This document shows positions 52,497 to 61,453 of a DNA stretch of 64,000 nucleotides, piece by piece. How positions within the stretch are numbered: position 1 is the stretch's first letter; every line of letters starts with the position of its first letter. Location: contig NZ_AP026978.1 of NCBI RefSeq assembly GCF_027924405.1, positions 186,001-250,000 of the forward strand, in the 5' to 3' direction. The stretch is from Nocardia sputorum. Its GTDB lineage: Bacteria > Actinomycetota > Actinomycetes > Mycobacteriales > Mycobacteriaceae. The translations under genes were made by a program, and so were the position numbers. The notes beneath the pieces are model-generated. The model saw nothing but the letters and a program-made list of their open reading frames with translations, made no database searches and was not told the DNA's origin.

Positions 52497-53261
52497 ATGA
52501 ACGAGGTCCTTGCCGTGCCATTGCGGGCCGTCGGTGGATTCTTCGAACTCACCGCCGATGTCGCACGCTCCAGCGTGCGCAGACCGTTTCAATGGCGCGA
52601 GTTCATCGACCAGTCCTGGTTCATCGCGCGGGTATCGATCGTGCCCACATTGCTGGTGGCCATTCCGTTCACCGTTCTGGTGAGCTTCACGCTGAACATT
52701 CTGTTGCGGGAGATCGGCGCGGCCGACCTCAGCGGCGCGGGCGCGGCATTCGGCGCGGTCACCCAGGTCGGGCCGATCGTCACCGTGCTCATCGTCGCGG
52801 GTGCGGGCGCCACCGCGATCTGCGCCGATCTCGGCGCGCGCACCATCCGCGAGGAGATCGACGCGATGCGGGTGCTCGGCATCAATCCGGTGCACCGCTT
52901 GGTGGTCCCCCGGGTGCTCGCCTCGATGTTCGTCGCGCTGATGCTCAACAGCCTGGTATGCACCATCGGCATCGTCGGCGGATTTCTGTTCTCGGTGTTT
53001 CTGCAGGACGTGAACCCCGGCGCGTTCGTCAATGGCATCACGCTGCTCACCCATCTGCCCGAGTTGATCATTTCGGAGGTGAAAGCCGGATTGTTCGGGC
53101 TGATCGCCGGACTGGTCGCCTGCTATCTGGGCCTGAATGTCAAAGGTGGACCCAAGAGTGTCGGTGATGCGGTGAATCAGACCGTAGTCTTCGCTTTTAT
53201 GGCCCTGTTCGTCGTGAACGTGGTGGTCACCGCCGTCGGCATCAAGTTCACGGCGCGGTGA
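52497..53261 (+). CDS. yrbE4A: YrbE4A, permease of the Mce4 sterol importer
   Basis: MlaE-family permease of 254 aa with about five membrane helices, starting after an amphipathic N-terminus (LAVPLRAVGGFFELTADVA). The family segment GATAICADLGARTIREEIDAMRVLGINPVHRLVVPRVLA, which contacts the ATPase, is intact. AAGGAGG lies seven bases before the ATG. First gene of the KstR-controlled importer operon; same length as in M. tuberculosis. Confidence 0.93.
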   Translation: MNEVLAVPLRAVGGFFELTADVARSSVRRPFQWREFIDQSWFIARVSIVPTLLVAIPFTVLVSFTLNILLREIGAADLSGAGAAFGAVTQVGPIVTVLIVAGAGATAICADLGARTIREEIDAMRVLGINPVHRLVVPRVLASMFVALMLNSLVCTIGIVGGFLFSVFLQDVNPGAFVNGITLLTHLPELIISEVKAGLFGLIAGLVACYLGLNVKGGPKSVGDAVNQTVVFAFMALFVVNVVVTAVGIKFTAR

Positions 53262-53265
53262 CGCG

Positions 53266-54117
53266 ATGGCCTTCGTAATCGAATCCCGCTTTCCCCGGAC
53301 CGTGCGACGGGTGCGCCGCATGTCGGACTCGCTCGATTCGGTGGGCAAGCATGCCGTGTTCTACGCCCAGGCGCTCGGTGCCATTCCGCGGGCTCTGGTG
53401 CACTATCGCACCGAGACCATCCGGCTGATCGCCGAGATCAGCATGGGCACCGGCGCGCTGGCGGTGATCGGCGGCACGGTGGTGATCGTCGGGTTCCTCA
53501 CCCTCTTCGCGGGCGGCACGATCGCCGTGCAGGGCTACAGCTCTCTGGGCAATATCGGCGTCGAGGCGCTGACCGGCTTCTTCGCCGCGTTCATCAACGT
53601 CCGCATCGCGGCGCCGGTGATCTCCGGCATCGGCTTGGCGGCCACCATCGGAGCAGGCTCCACCGCGCAGCTGGGCGCGATGCGGGTGGCCGAGGAGATC
53701 GACGCGCTGGAGTCGATGGCGATCCGGCCGGTGCCGTACCTGGTCGGCACCCGCGTGCTGGCCGGGATGATCGCGATCGTCCCGCTGTACGCGCTCGCGG
53801 TGATCGCCTCGTTCCTGGCCAGCCGCTTCGCCACCGTGGTGATCTACGGGCAGTCGGCGGGCGTCTACGACCACTACTTCTCCACGTTCCTCATCCCGAG
53901 CGACATCCTCTGGTCCTTCGCCCAGGCGATCTTCATGGCGCTGGCGGTCATGCTGATCCACACCTACTACGGGTACAACGCCGCGGGCGGGCCGGTCGGC
54001 GTGGGTGTCGCGGTGGGCAACGCGGTGCGCGCCTCCTTGGTCGCGGTGGTCACGGTGACCCTGTTGATCTCGCTGGCCATCTACGGCACCTCCGGCAACT
54101 TCCATCTCTCCGGATAG
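53266..54117 (+). CDS. yrbE4B: YrbE4B, permease of the Mce4 sterol importer
   Basis: MlaE-family permease of 283 aa that pairs with YrbE4A in the inner membrane. The coupling segment GAGSTAQLGAMRVAEEIDALESMAIRPVPYLVGTRVLAG is present, with about five membrane helices. The start is four bases after the yrbE4A stop. The ATPase (MceG) is encoded elsewhere. Confidence 0.93.
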   Translation: MAFVIESRFPRTVRRVRRMSDSLDSVGKHAVFYAQALGAIPRALVHYRTETIRLIAEISMGTGALAVIGGTVVIVGFLTLFAGGTIAVQGYSSLGNIGVEALTGFFAAFINVRIAAPVISGIGLAATIGAGSTAQLGAMRVAEEIDALESMAIRPVPYLVGTRVLAGMIAIVPLYALAVIASFLASRFATVVIYGQSAGVYDHYFSTFLIPSDILWSFAQAIFMALAVMLIHTYYGYNAAGGPVGVGVAVGNAVRASLVAVVTVTLLISLAIYGTSGNFHLSG

Positions 54118-54121
54118 CGAC

Positions 54122-55336
54122 ATGGCGGAATCGAAGCAAACGGAAAGCCGCCTCATGCAGGCGCTGCGCGGCGGGCTCGGCCTGAAACTGGCCGGGGCCG
54201 CGATGGTGCTCGCGCTGGTCGCCGTCGTGGCGGTCGCACTGATCATGTTCGTCGGCGGGTTCACGCCTACGGCCACCGTGACGGTGGACGCGCCGCGCAG
54301 CGGCCTGGTGCTGGACCCGGACGCCAAGGTGAAGGTTCGCGGGGTGGAGATCGGCCGGGTGGACTCCGTCGACAACACCGACGAGGGCGCCCGGCTGAAG
54401 CTGGCACTCGATCCGGAGCTGTTGAAGCTGGTGCCGTCCAACGCGGACGTCGACATCAGGTCCACCACGGTGTTCGGCGCGAAGTACGTCAACTTCATCG
54501 TTCCGCAGCAGCCCTCGACCACGTCGCTGCAACCGGGCGCGGTCGTCACCGCGCAACGGGTGACCGTCGAGTTCAACACGCTGTTCCAGCACCTGTCCGA
54601 CGTGCTGGCCAAGATCGAGCCGGAGAAGCTGAACGCGACGCTGTCCGCGCTGGGCACCGCGTTGCAGGGTCGCGGGGAGAAGCTGGGCGCACTGCTCGAG
54701 CAGAGCGACGCCTACCTGCGCGACATCAACCCGTATCTGCCGGCGCTGCAACAGGACCTGGCGAAAACCGGCCAGGTCACCGAGCTGTACGCGGATACGG
54801 TGAACGACCTGCTGCGCACAGTGGACAACTTCACGGTCACCAGCCGGACCCTGGCCCAGGAGCAGGACAGCCTGGACAACGTCCTGGTGAATCTCACCGG
54901 CCTGGCCGACACCACCGGATCGGTGTTGCGCGACAACGAGAACCAGCTCGGCACCGCGCTGGACCTGCTGCGCCCGACCACCGGCCTGCTCGACGAATAC
55001 GCGCCCGCGCTGTACTGCCTGATCGGCGGCCTCGGCAAAGCGCTGCCGATGGGCGAGGCGGTCTTCGGCGGCCTGCAGGAAGGCGTCGCGCTGAACACCG
55101 GCTTCATGTACGGCGCGAAGCCGTACACCTACCCGGAGGATCTGCCCAAGGTCAACGCGACCGGCGGTCCGCAGTGCGCGGGCATCCTGGACCGGGTGCC
55201 GGGCAGCCACTCGAACTATGTCGTCACCGACACTTCGGAAGGTCACGTGTACACGCCGTCGACGACGCTGAGTGTGAACCCGCCGAAGATCTTCCAGATC
55301 CTGTTCGCCGGACTACCGGGGGTGCCGCGCCCGTGA
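54122..55336 (+). CDS. mce4A: Mce4A, substrate-binding/tunnel protein
   Basis: Mce protein of 404 aa: a membrane anchor at residues 20-45, an MCE/MlaD domain at about 48-125 (FTPTATVTVDAPRSGLVLDPDAKVKVRGVEIGRV), a long helical region and a C-terminal domain. Mce4A-F are thought to form a heterohexameric needle that carries cholesterol across the envelope. Starts four bases after yrbE4B and overlaps mce4B by four bases. Confidence 0.92.
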   Translation: MAESKQTESRLMQALRGGLGLKLAGAAMVLALVAVVAVALIMFVGGFTPTATVTVDAPRSGLVLDPDAKVKVRGVEIGRVDSVDNTDEGARLKLALDPELLKLVPSNADVDIRSTTVFGAKYVNFIVPQQPSTTSLQPGAVVTAQRVTVEFNTLFQHLSDVLAKIEPEKLNATLSALGTALQGRGEKLGALLEQSDAYLRDINPYLPALQQDLAKTGQVTELYADTVNDLLRTVDNFTVTSRTLAQEQDSLDNVLVNLTGLADTTGSVLRDNENQLGTALDLLRPTTGLLDEYAPALYCLIGGLGKALPMGEAVFGGLQEGVALNTGFMYGAKPYTYPEDLPKVNATGGPQCAGILDRVPGSHSNYVVTDTSEGHVYTPSTTLSVNPPKIFQILFAGLPGVPRP

Positions 55337-56361
55337 GGAACACCGCGACCACCGTCAAACTGGCCATCTTCACGCTGGTGATGACGCTGATCTTCGCCGG
55401 CTTGGCGGTCGTGTTCAGCCAGATGCGCTTCGCGCGGGAGAACGGCTATCACGCCGTGTTCACCAGCTCCTCGGGCATGCTGCCCGGTGCGAAGGTGCGC
55501 ATCGCGGGCGTGCCGGTCGGCTCGGTCACCTCGGTACAGGTCGGCAAGGACTATCTGGCGCACGTCGAGTTCGACGTCGACCGCAAGTACCGGCTGCTCA
55601 CCAGCACCCGGGCGGCGATCAAATACGAGAACCTGGTCGGCGACCGGTATCTCGAGCTGTCCGAGGGGCCGGGCTCGAACCGGGTCTTGCAGCCGGGCGG
55701 CACCATCGTCAAGGAGCAGACCGCGCCCGCGCTGGATCTGGACATGCTGCTCGGCGGGTTCCGGCCGTTGCTGCGCGGCTTGGATCCGGGACAGGTGAAC
55801 GACCTGACCAACGCGCTGCTGCAGATCTTCCAGGGCCAGGGCGGCACGCTGGTGTCCCTGCTCAACAGCGGCGGTTCGTTCGCCAAGACGCTCGCCGACC
55901 GAGACGCGCTGATCGGCAGCGTCATCAACAACCTGAATACGGTGTTGCAGACGATCGACCAGCGCGGCGACCAGTTCGCCACCACCATCGCCGAACTCCA
56001 GCGCCTGATCAGCGGGTTGGCCGCCGACAAGGACCAGATCGGCGACGCGCTCCCGCGCATCGCCGGGGCCACCGGCGACCTGACCGACCTGCTCGCCCAG
56101 GCCCGCCCCGACCTGCAGGGAACCATCGAGCAGACCGGACGCCTGGCAACCAATCTCGACGCCGGGTCCGACACGGTGCAGTGGGTGCTGGAGCGGCTGC
56201 CGTCGACCTATCGCCAGCTGATCCGCATCGGCTCATACGGCTCCTTCCTCCAGCTCTACGTCTGCTCGACGAATTTCCTGGTGGACGGCCCGAACGGCCA
56301 GACGATGAAGATCAACATGCCCGGGGCGCAGACGACCGGAAGGTGTGCGGACAACCGATGA
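55333..56361 (+). CDS. mce4B: Mce4B
   Basis: Mce protein of 342 aa with an N-terminal helix (TVKLAIFTLVMTLIFAGLAVVF) and MCE domain (YHAVFTSSSGMLPGAKVRIAGVPVGSV). The GTG start is the GTGA overlap with mce4A. A coiled helical region with many Gln and Asp follows, ending in the VCSTNF segment conserved among B-type Mce proteins. Confidence 0.92.
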   Translation: MRNTATTVKLAIFTLVMTLIFAGLAVVFSQMRFARENGYHAVFTSSSGMLPGAKVRIAGVPVGSVTSVQVGKDYLAHVEFDVDRKYRLLTSTRAAIKYENLVGDRYLELSEGPGSNRVLQPGGTIVKEQTAPALDLDMLLGGFRPLLRGLDPGQVNDLTNALLQIFQGQGGTLVSLLNSGGSFAKTLADRDALIGSVINNLNTVLQTIDQRGDQFATTIAELQRLISGLAADKDQIGDALPRIAGATGDLTDLLAQARPDLQGTIEQTGRLATNLDAGSDTVQWVLERLPSTYRQLIRIGSYGSFLQLYVCSTNFLVDGPNGQTMKINMPGAQTTGRCADNR

Positions 56362-57419
56362 ACGAGCAGCGATCACCCGCCATCACCATCGGCATCGTCG
56401 GCCTCGTGCTCGCCGTGGCGGTGGCGCTGTCCGCCCTGCAATTCGACCGGTTGCCGTTCATCCGTTCCGGCGCCACATTCACCGCCTACTTCGCCGACGC
56501 GGGCGGGCTGCTCCCCGGCGACCCGGTCCAGGTCGCGGGCGTGCGGTCCGGGCGCGTGGAGAACGTCAGCCTGGACGGCGCGAAGGTGCTCGTGCGCTTC
56601 ACCCTCGCGGAGTCGATCGTGCTGGGCGAGAGAACGTCCGCGGCCATCAAGACCAACACGGTGCTCGGGCGCAAATCCCTGGAGGTGACGCCGTCCGGCT
56701 CCGGCGCGCTGCGCACCGACGACACCATCCCGCTCGACCGCACCACCTCACCGTATTCGCTGAACGAGGCGCTGAGCGAACTGGCGGGCACGGTGCACGA
56801 CCTGGACCTGGACCGCGTCGACCAGACCCTGGACGCGCTCTCGGCCACCTTCGCCGACACGCCCGCGCCGTTGCGCTCGGCGCTCGACGGCGTCACCGCG
56901 CTGTCGCGCAGCATCAACGCGCGCGACCAGGCCCTGACGGATCTGCTGAAGCGGGCGCAGAGCGTGACGAAGATCCTCGCCGACCGCGGCAACCAGATCA
57001 ACGCGCTGCTGCTGGACGGCAACGAACTGCTCGGAGAGCTGGACCGGCGGCGCACCGCGCTCGGGCAGCTGATCGTCTACGTCAACGGACTCGCTCAGCA
57101 GTTGTCCGGTTTGGTCGCCGACAACGAGGCGCAGCTCAAACCCGCGCTGGACAAGCTCAATTCGGTGCTTGCGCTGTTGCAGCGCAACAAGCAGAACCTC
57201 GCCGACGCGCTGGACGGGCTCGGCCCGTTCGCCGCCGCCCTGGGCGAACAGGTCGGCAGCGGCCCCTACTTCCAGGCGTACGTGATCAACGCCGCGAGCA
57301 AGACGCTGCAGCCGCTGGTGGACGCGCTGGTGTGGCCGCAGCACCTGCCGAACGATCTGCAGAGCTACCTCACGCCGCCCCCCTCGATCGAACCCGCGAT
57401 ACAGGAGCCGCCGCGATGA
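56358..57419 (+). CDS. mce4C: Mce4C
   Basis: Mce protein of 353 aa with membrane anchor (ITIGIVGLVLAVAVALSAL), MCE domain (FTAYFADAGGLLPGDPVQVAGVRSGRV) and helical rod. Pro-rich end (TPPPSIEPAIQEPPR). The ATG overlaps the mce4B stop, and its own stop overlaps the start of a 32-codon frame that leads to mce4D. Confidence 0.92.
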   Translation: MNEQRSPAITIGIVGLVLAVAVALSALQFDRLPFIRSGATFTAYFADAGGLLPGDPVQVAGVRSGRVENVSLDGAKVLVRFTLAESIVLGERTSAAIKTNTVLGRKSLEVTPSGSGALRTDDTIPLDRTTSPYSLNEALSELAGTVHDLDLDRVDQTLDALSATFADTPAPLRSALDGVTALSRSINARDQALTDLLKRAQSVTKILADRGNQINALLLDGNELLGELDRRRTALGQLIVYVNGLAQQLSGLVADNEAQLKPALDKLNSVLALLQRNKQNLADALDGLGPFAAALGEQVGSGPYFQAYVINAASKTLQPLVDALVWPQHLPNDLQSYLTPPPSIEPAIQEPPR

Positions 57420-57514
57420 GTGGGCATCACCCGTCCATCCCGCACCCGTCCCGAGCCGTCGACGGATCGGCTCCGACGGCGGGGGAGCCGCGTCCGGAGG
57501 GATGTGCATGCTGA
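57416..57514 (+). CDS. Possible 32-aa coupling ORF between mce4C and mce4D
   Basis: ATG at 57416 overlaps the mce4C stop (ATGA), and the frame ends at a TGA that overlaps the first codons of mce4D (ATGCTGA). The product starts MSGHHPSIPHPSRAVDG and is His/Pro-rich with two Cys at the end (EGCAC). It fills a gap that would otherwise break the chain of overlapping stops and starts. It may serve only to carry ribosomes to mce4D. Confidence 0.45.
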   Translation: MSGHHPSIPHPSRAVDGSAPTAGEPRPEGCAC

Positions 57515-58782
57515 ACGTCGTACGAAAACTGCCCCGCTGGGCGCTGGTGCTGGCCGGAGTGGTCGTCGCGGCGCTCGTGGTCGCGGTCGCGTGGAACGGC
57601 ATCGCCCGCATCGGCACCACGAAGGTCACCGCCTACTTCCCGTCCACGTCGGGCCTGTACGCGGGCGACGACGTACGGGTACTCGGCGTCAAGGTCGGCC
57701 GAATCGACGCCATCGAGCCCGGCGCCGACCGGGTGAAGGTGACGATGACCCTGAATCGCGGAGTCGACGTCCCCGCCGACCCGAAGGCGGTGATCATCTC
57801 GCCATCGCTGGTGTCGGCGCGTTTCATCCAGCTCGCGCCCGCCTACACCGGCGGACCGAAGCTGGGCGACGACAGCGTGATCCCGATCGAGCACACCGCG
57901 GTGCCGGTCGAGTGGGACGACATCAAGGCCGAGCTGTCCAAGCTGGCCACCGCGCTCGGCCCGGTCGGCGACGACAAGCAGGGCTCGTTCGGCCGCTTCG
58001 TCGACACCGCCGCCGACAACCTCGACGGCAACGGGCAGCGGTTCCGCGACACATTGCGGGAGCTGTCGGCGACTTTGAGCACGCTGTCGGACGGTCGCAC
58101 CGACCTCTTCGGCACCGTGCGCAACCTGCAGAAGTTCGTCGAGGTGCTGTCGGCGAGCAACGAGCAGATCGTGCAGTTCGGCGGACGGCTGGCGTCGGTG
58201 TCCTCGGTGCTGGCGGGGGTCTCCTCGGACCTCGGTGCGGGACTGGACAACCTGGACGCGGCGATCGTCGACGTGCGCCGGTTCATCGACGGCAGCGGCG
58301 CCGAACTCACCGAGGGCGTGCAGCGGCTGGCCGACGCCACCCAGGTGCTGGTCGACAAGCGGCCGGAACTGGAACGCGTCCTGCACTCAGGCCCCACCGC
58401 GCTGGTCAACTTCTACCAGATCTACAAACCGGCCCAAGGCACCCTGACCGGCGCGATCGCGCTGAACAACCCGGCCGATCCGCTCGGCTTCCTGTGCGGT
58501 TCGGTCCGGGCGCTGGAGACCAACGACGCCGACCGCAGCGCCGACCTGTGCGCGCAGTACCTGGCGCCCGTGATCAACAGCCTGAGCATGAACTACGTGC
58601 CGATCATGACGAACCCGGCCAGCGGTGTGACCGCGTTCCCCGACCAGCTGGTGTACACCGATCCCAGCCTGGCCGGGCGGGTGGCGAACCAGACTCCGCA
58701 GCAGCCGCAGCCCGCTCCGGTGAGCGTGCCGCAGGGTCTCGCCGGTCTGGCGATTCCGGGCCTGACAGGAGGTGGGCGATGA
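57508..58782 (+). CDS. mce4D: Mce4D
   Basis: Mce protein of 424 aa with anchor (WALVLAGVVVAALVVAVAW), MCE domain (VTAYFPSTSGLYAGDDVRVLGVKVGRID) and the conserved FLCGSVRALE segment, ending in a Pro/Gln-rich tail. GGAGGG lies six bases before the ATG at 57508, so it has its own ribosome site; an ATG at 57502 is too close to that site. Overlaps mce4E by four bases. Confidence 0.92.
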   Translation: MLNVVRKLPRWALVLAGVVVAALVVAVAWNGIARIGTTKVTAYFPSTSGLYAGDDVRVLGVKVGRIDAIEPGADRVKVTMTLNRGVDVPADPKAVIISPSLVSARFIQLAPAYTGGPKLGDDSVIPIEHTAVPVEWDDIKAELSKLATALGPVGDDKQGSFGRFVDTAADNLDGNGQRFRDTLRELSATLSTLSDGRTDLFGTVRNLQKFVEVLSASNEQIVQFGGRLASVSSVLAGVSSDLGAGLDNLDAAIVDVRRFIDGSGAELTEGVQRLADATQVLVDKRPELERVLHSGPTALVNFYQIYKPAQGTLTGAIALNNPADPLGFLCGSVRALETNDADRSADLCAQYLAPVINSLSMNYVPIMTNPASGVTAFPDQLVYTDPSLAGRVANQTPQQPQPAPVSVPQGLAGLAIPGLTGGGR

Positions 58783-60032
58783 TGCCGACGCGGCGGATGC
58801 GCCGGACCGCCGCGGTCGCGGCGGGGCTGGCGGTGGCGCTCGGCGTCTCCGGCTGTCAGTGGGACGGATTGAACTCGCTGCCGATGCCAGGGACCGAGGG
58901 CACCGGGCCGGGCTCCTACGAAGTCCGCATCCAGATGCCCAATGTGACCACGCTGACCCGGAATTCGCCGGTGCGGGTGCACGACGTCACGGTCGGCACG
59001 GTCGCCGGGATCGAGGTGGAGGACTGGCACGCGCTGGTCACCGTCCGGCTGAACCCGGATGTGCACCTGCCCGCGAACGCCGTCGCCAAGATCGGGCAGA
59101 CCAGTCTGCTCGGGTCCAACCATCTCGAACTCGCCGAGCCGACGGATCAAGCCCCCCAGGGGCAGTTGCAGGCGGGCGACGTCATTCCGCTGGGGCGGGC
59201 CGGGACCTTCCCGACCACCGAGCAGGTGCTGTCCTCGCTGTCGGTGGTGCTCAACGGCGGTGGCGTCGCGCAGCTGGAGACCATCACCCACGAACTCAAC
59301 TCCGCCCTCACCGGGCGGGAGGAGGCCATCCGGGACCTGCTGCCGCAGCTGAACGAGCTGACCACGAACCTGGACCGCCAGACCGGCGACATCATCGCCG
59401 CCATGAGCGGGCTGGACCGGCTCGGCGGGCAACTCGCCGAGCAGCGCGACGTGGTGGCCGCGGCCATCGAGCAGATCCATCCGGCGTTGACCGTGCTCGC
59501 CGACCGCCGCGCGAACATCACCCGGGCGATCACCGCGCTGGGCGAGCTGAGCGACGTCGTGCGGCGCATCGTCGACGCCAGCGGCGAGGACCTGAAGGCC
59601 AACCTGCGCAGCCTCGTGCCGGTGCTGAAGTCGCTGTCGGACACCGGCAGCGACCTGACCGAAGCGCTGAAGATCCTGGCCACCTTCCCGTTCCCGATGA
59701 AGAACCTGGATCACGCGATCAAGGGCGACTACCTCAATCTGTTCATGACCGTGGACATCACGGGCAAGCGGCTGGATTCGAACTTCCTCACCGGAACGCC
59801 GCTGGGCGGACGGTTCGGCGGCGTGGAAGGCGCGCTCGGCAGTTTCGCGCCCGGCACGGCCGCGCAGAACGGCGACCCGGCCACCGGGCCGTTGCAGGCG
59901 CCGCCGCCCGCGGCGAGCCAGCCCGCCCCGACCATCCCCGGACTGCCGCCGATCCCGGGCATTCCCGCCATTCCCGGGTTGACCGTGCCCATGCCGGGCA
60001 ACACCGCGCCGGAAGGGGGTCCGGGACAGTGA
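58779..60032 (+). CDS. mce4E: Mce4E lipoprotein
   Basis: Mce protein of 417 aa. Unlike its neighbours it has a lipobox (VSGC, Cys26) after the basic start MMPTRRMRRT, so it is a lipoprotein like LprN of M. tuberculosis. MCE domain: YEVRIQMPNVTTLTRNSPVRVHDVTVG. The C-terminal 70 residues are a low-complexity Pro/Gly/Ile repeat (PGLPPIPGIPAIPGL). AGGAGG lies six bases before the ATG, which overlaps the mce4D stop. Confidence 0.92.
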   Translation: MMPTRRMRRTAAVAAGLAVALGVSGCQWDGLNSLPMPGTEGTGPGSYEVRIQMPNVTTLTRNSPVRVHDVTVGTVAGIEVEDWHALVTVRLNPDVHLPANAVAKIGQTSLLGSNHLELAEPTDQAPQGQLQAGDVIPLGRAGTFPTTEQVLSSLSVVLNGGGVAQLETITHELNSALTGREEAIRDLLPQLNELTTNLDRQTGDIIAAMSGLDRLGGQLAEQRDVVAAAIEQIHPALTVLADRRANITRAITALGELSDVVRRIVDASGEDLKANLRSLVPVLKSLSDTGSDLTEALKILATFPFPMKNLDHAIKGDYLNLFMTVDITGKRLDSNFLTGTPLGGRFGGVEGALGSFAPGTAAQNGDPATGPLQAPPPAASQPAPTIPGLPPIPGIPAIPGLTVPMPGNTAPEGGPGQ

Positions 60033-61453
60033 AGCTCACCCGGTTCGTCCGTACCCAGCTGATCATCTTCTCCGTCCTGACGGTGATCGGCCTGGTGGTC
60101 ATGGGCGGCACATACGTCAAGCTGCCCGCGATGTTCGGCATCGGGCGCTACGAGGTCACCGTGCAGCTCGCCGCGACCGGTGGGCTGTATCCGACGGCCA
60201 ACGTCGCCTATCGCGGCACGAACGTCGGCGTGGTGAAGGAGGTCCGGCTGACGCCGGTCGGCGTGGACGCGAAGCTGTCCATCGCCAGCGACTACAAGAT
60301 CCCCTCCGACGTCGACGCGTGGGTGCGCAGCGTCTCCGCGGTCGGCGAGCAATACGTGGACCTCGTGCCCGCGCAGAACCGCACGGGCGGAAACCTGCGC
60401 GACGGCAGCGTGATCCCGGTGGAGCGCACCAAGCTGCCGCAAGACGTCGGCGCGCTGCTCGACCAGGCCGACCGGCTGCTGTCGAGCGTCGCGGACACCC
60501 GGCTGAAACAGGTGATCGACGAGGCGTTCGTCGCGTTCAACGGCGCGGGACCCGACTTGCAGCGGTTCATCGACTCCGCGTCGCTGCTGGTCCAGGAAGC
60601 GCAGGCGAACGCGGAACCGACGAAGCAACTGCTCGACCAGATCGGGCCGCTGCTGGACACCCAGACCCGCTCGGACGCCGCGATCCGCTCTTGGACCGCC
60701 GACCTGGCGACGGTCACCGACCAGTTGCGTGGCCACGACCCCGCGCTGCGCGGCATCCTGCGCGAGGGTCCGTCCGCGATGCAGCGGGTGACCAACCTGT
60801 TCGACGATCTGCGTCCCACGCTGCCGCTGCTACTGTCGAACCTGGTCAGCGTCGGCCAGGTCGCGGTCACGTATCACGCCGGACTGGAACAGATCCTCGT
60901 GGTGTATCCGCCGCTGGTCGCCGCCTTGCTCACCGCGGTACGGGGCCCGCTCGAATACGGAGCCCTGGTCGACTTCATGGCGTTGGTCAACGACCCGCCC
61001 GCCTGCACGACCGGCTTCCTCCCGCCGGACCAGCGCCGCTCGCCGAGTTTGCTCGACACCCCGGACACGCCCTCGGGCCTGTACTGCAAGGTGCCGCAGG
61101 ACGCTCCCGAGGCGGTGCGGGGCATTCGCAACACACCGTGCGCGGAGGTGCCCGGCGTGCGCGCCCCGACGCCGGAAATGTGCCGGACCGGGTACGTTCC
61201 ATTGGGAAATAACCCGCCGTTCGGGCCGCCGCAGCCGGTGGCGCCCGCGGCGGCGCCCGCCGATGAGCCGCCCGTCGTCGCGCCGGCGAGTTACGGGGGC
61301 GGCACGCCAGCCGCGGCCCGAGCCTACGACCCGGGCAGCGGCGTCTACATCGGCCCCGACGGTCGGACATACCGACAGGGCGATATCGGACCGAGCGGTT
61401 CGGGCACGGTACCGTCGAGCTGGCAGGCGATGCTCGAGGAGCAGCAACGATGA
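60029..61453 (+). CDS. mce4F: Mce4F
   Basis: Last Mce subunit, 474 aa: anchor (LIIFSVLTVIGLVVMGGTYV), MCE domain (YEVTVQLAATGGLYPTANVAYRGTNVGVV), helical part, then a Cys-containing domain (DPPACTTGFLP, SGLYCKVPQD, NTPCAEVPG, PEMCRTGY) and a Pro/Ala-rich tail. GTG start within the GTGA overlap with mce4E. Overlaps the first Mce-associated gene by four bases. Confidence 0.92.
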   Translation: MKLTRFVRTQLIIFSVLTVIGLVVMGGTYVKLPAMFGIGRYEVTVQLAATGGLYPTANVAYRGTNVGVVKEVRLTPVGVDAKLSIASDYKIPSDVDAWVRSVSAVGEQYVDLVPAQNRTGGNLRDGSVIPVERTKLPQDVGALLDQADRLLSSVADTRLKQVIDEAFVAFNGAGPDLQRFIDSASLLVQEAQANAEPTKQLLDQIGPLLDTQTRSDAAIRSWTADLATVTDQLRGHDPALRGILREGPSAMQRVTNLFDDLRPTLPLLLSNLVSVGQVAVTYHAGLEQILVVYPPLVAALLTAVRGPLEYGALVDFMALVNDPPACTTGFLPPDQRRSPSLLDTPDTPSGLYCKVPQDAPEAVRGIRNTPCAEVPGVRAPTPEMCRTGYVPLGNNPPFGPPQPVAPAAAPADEPPVVAPASYGGGTPAAARAYDPGSGVYIGPDGRTYRQGDIGPSGSGTVPSSWQAMLEEQQR

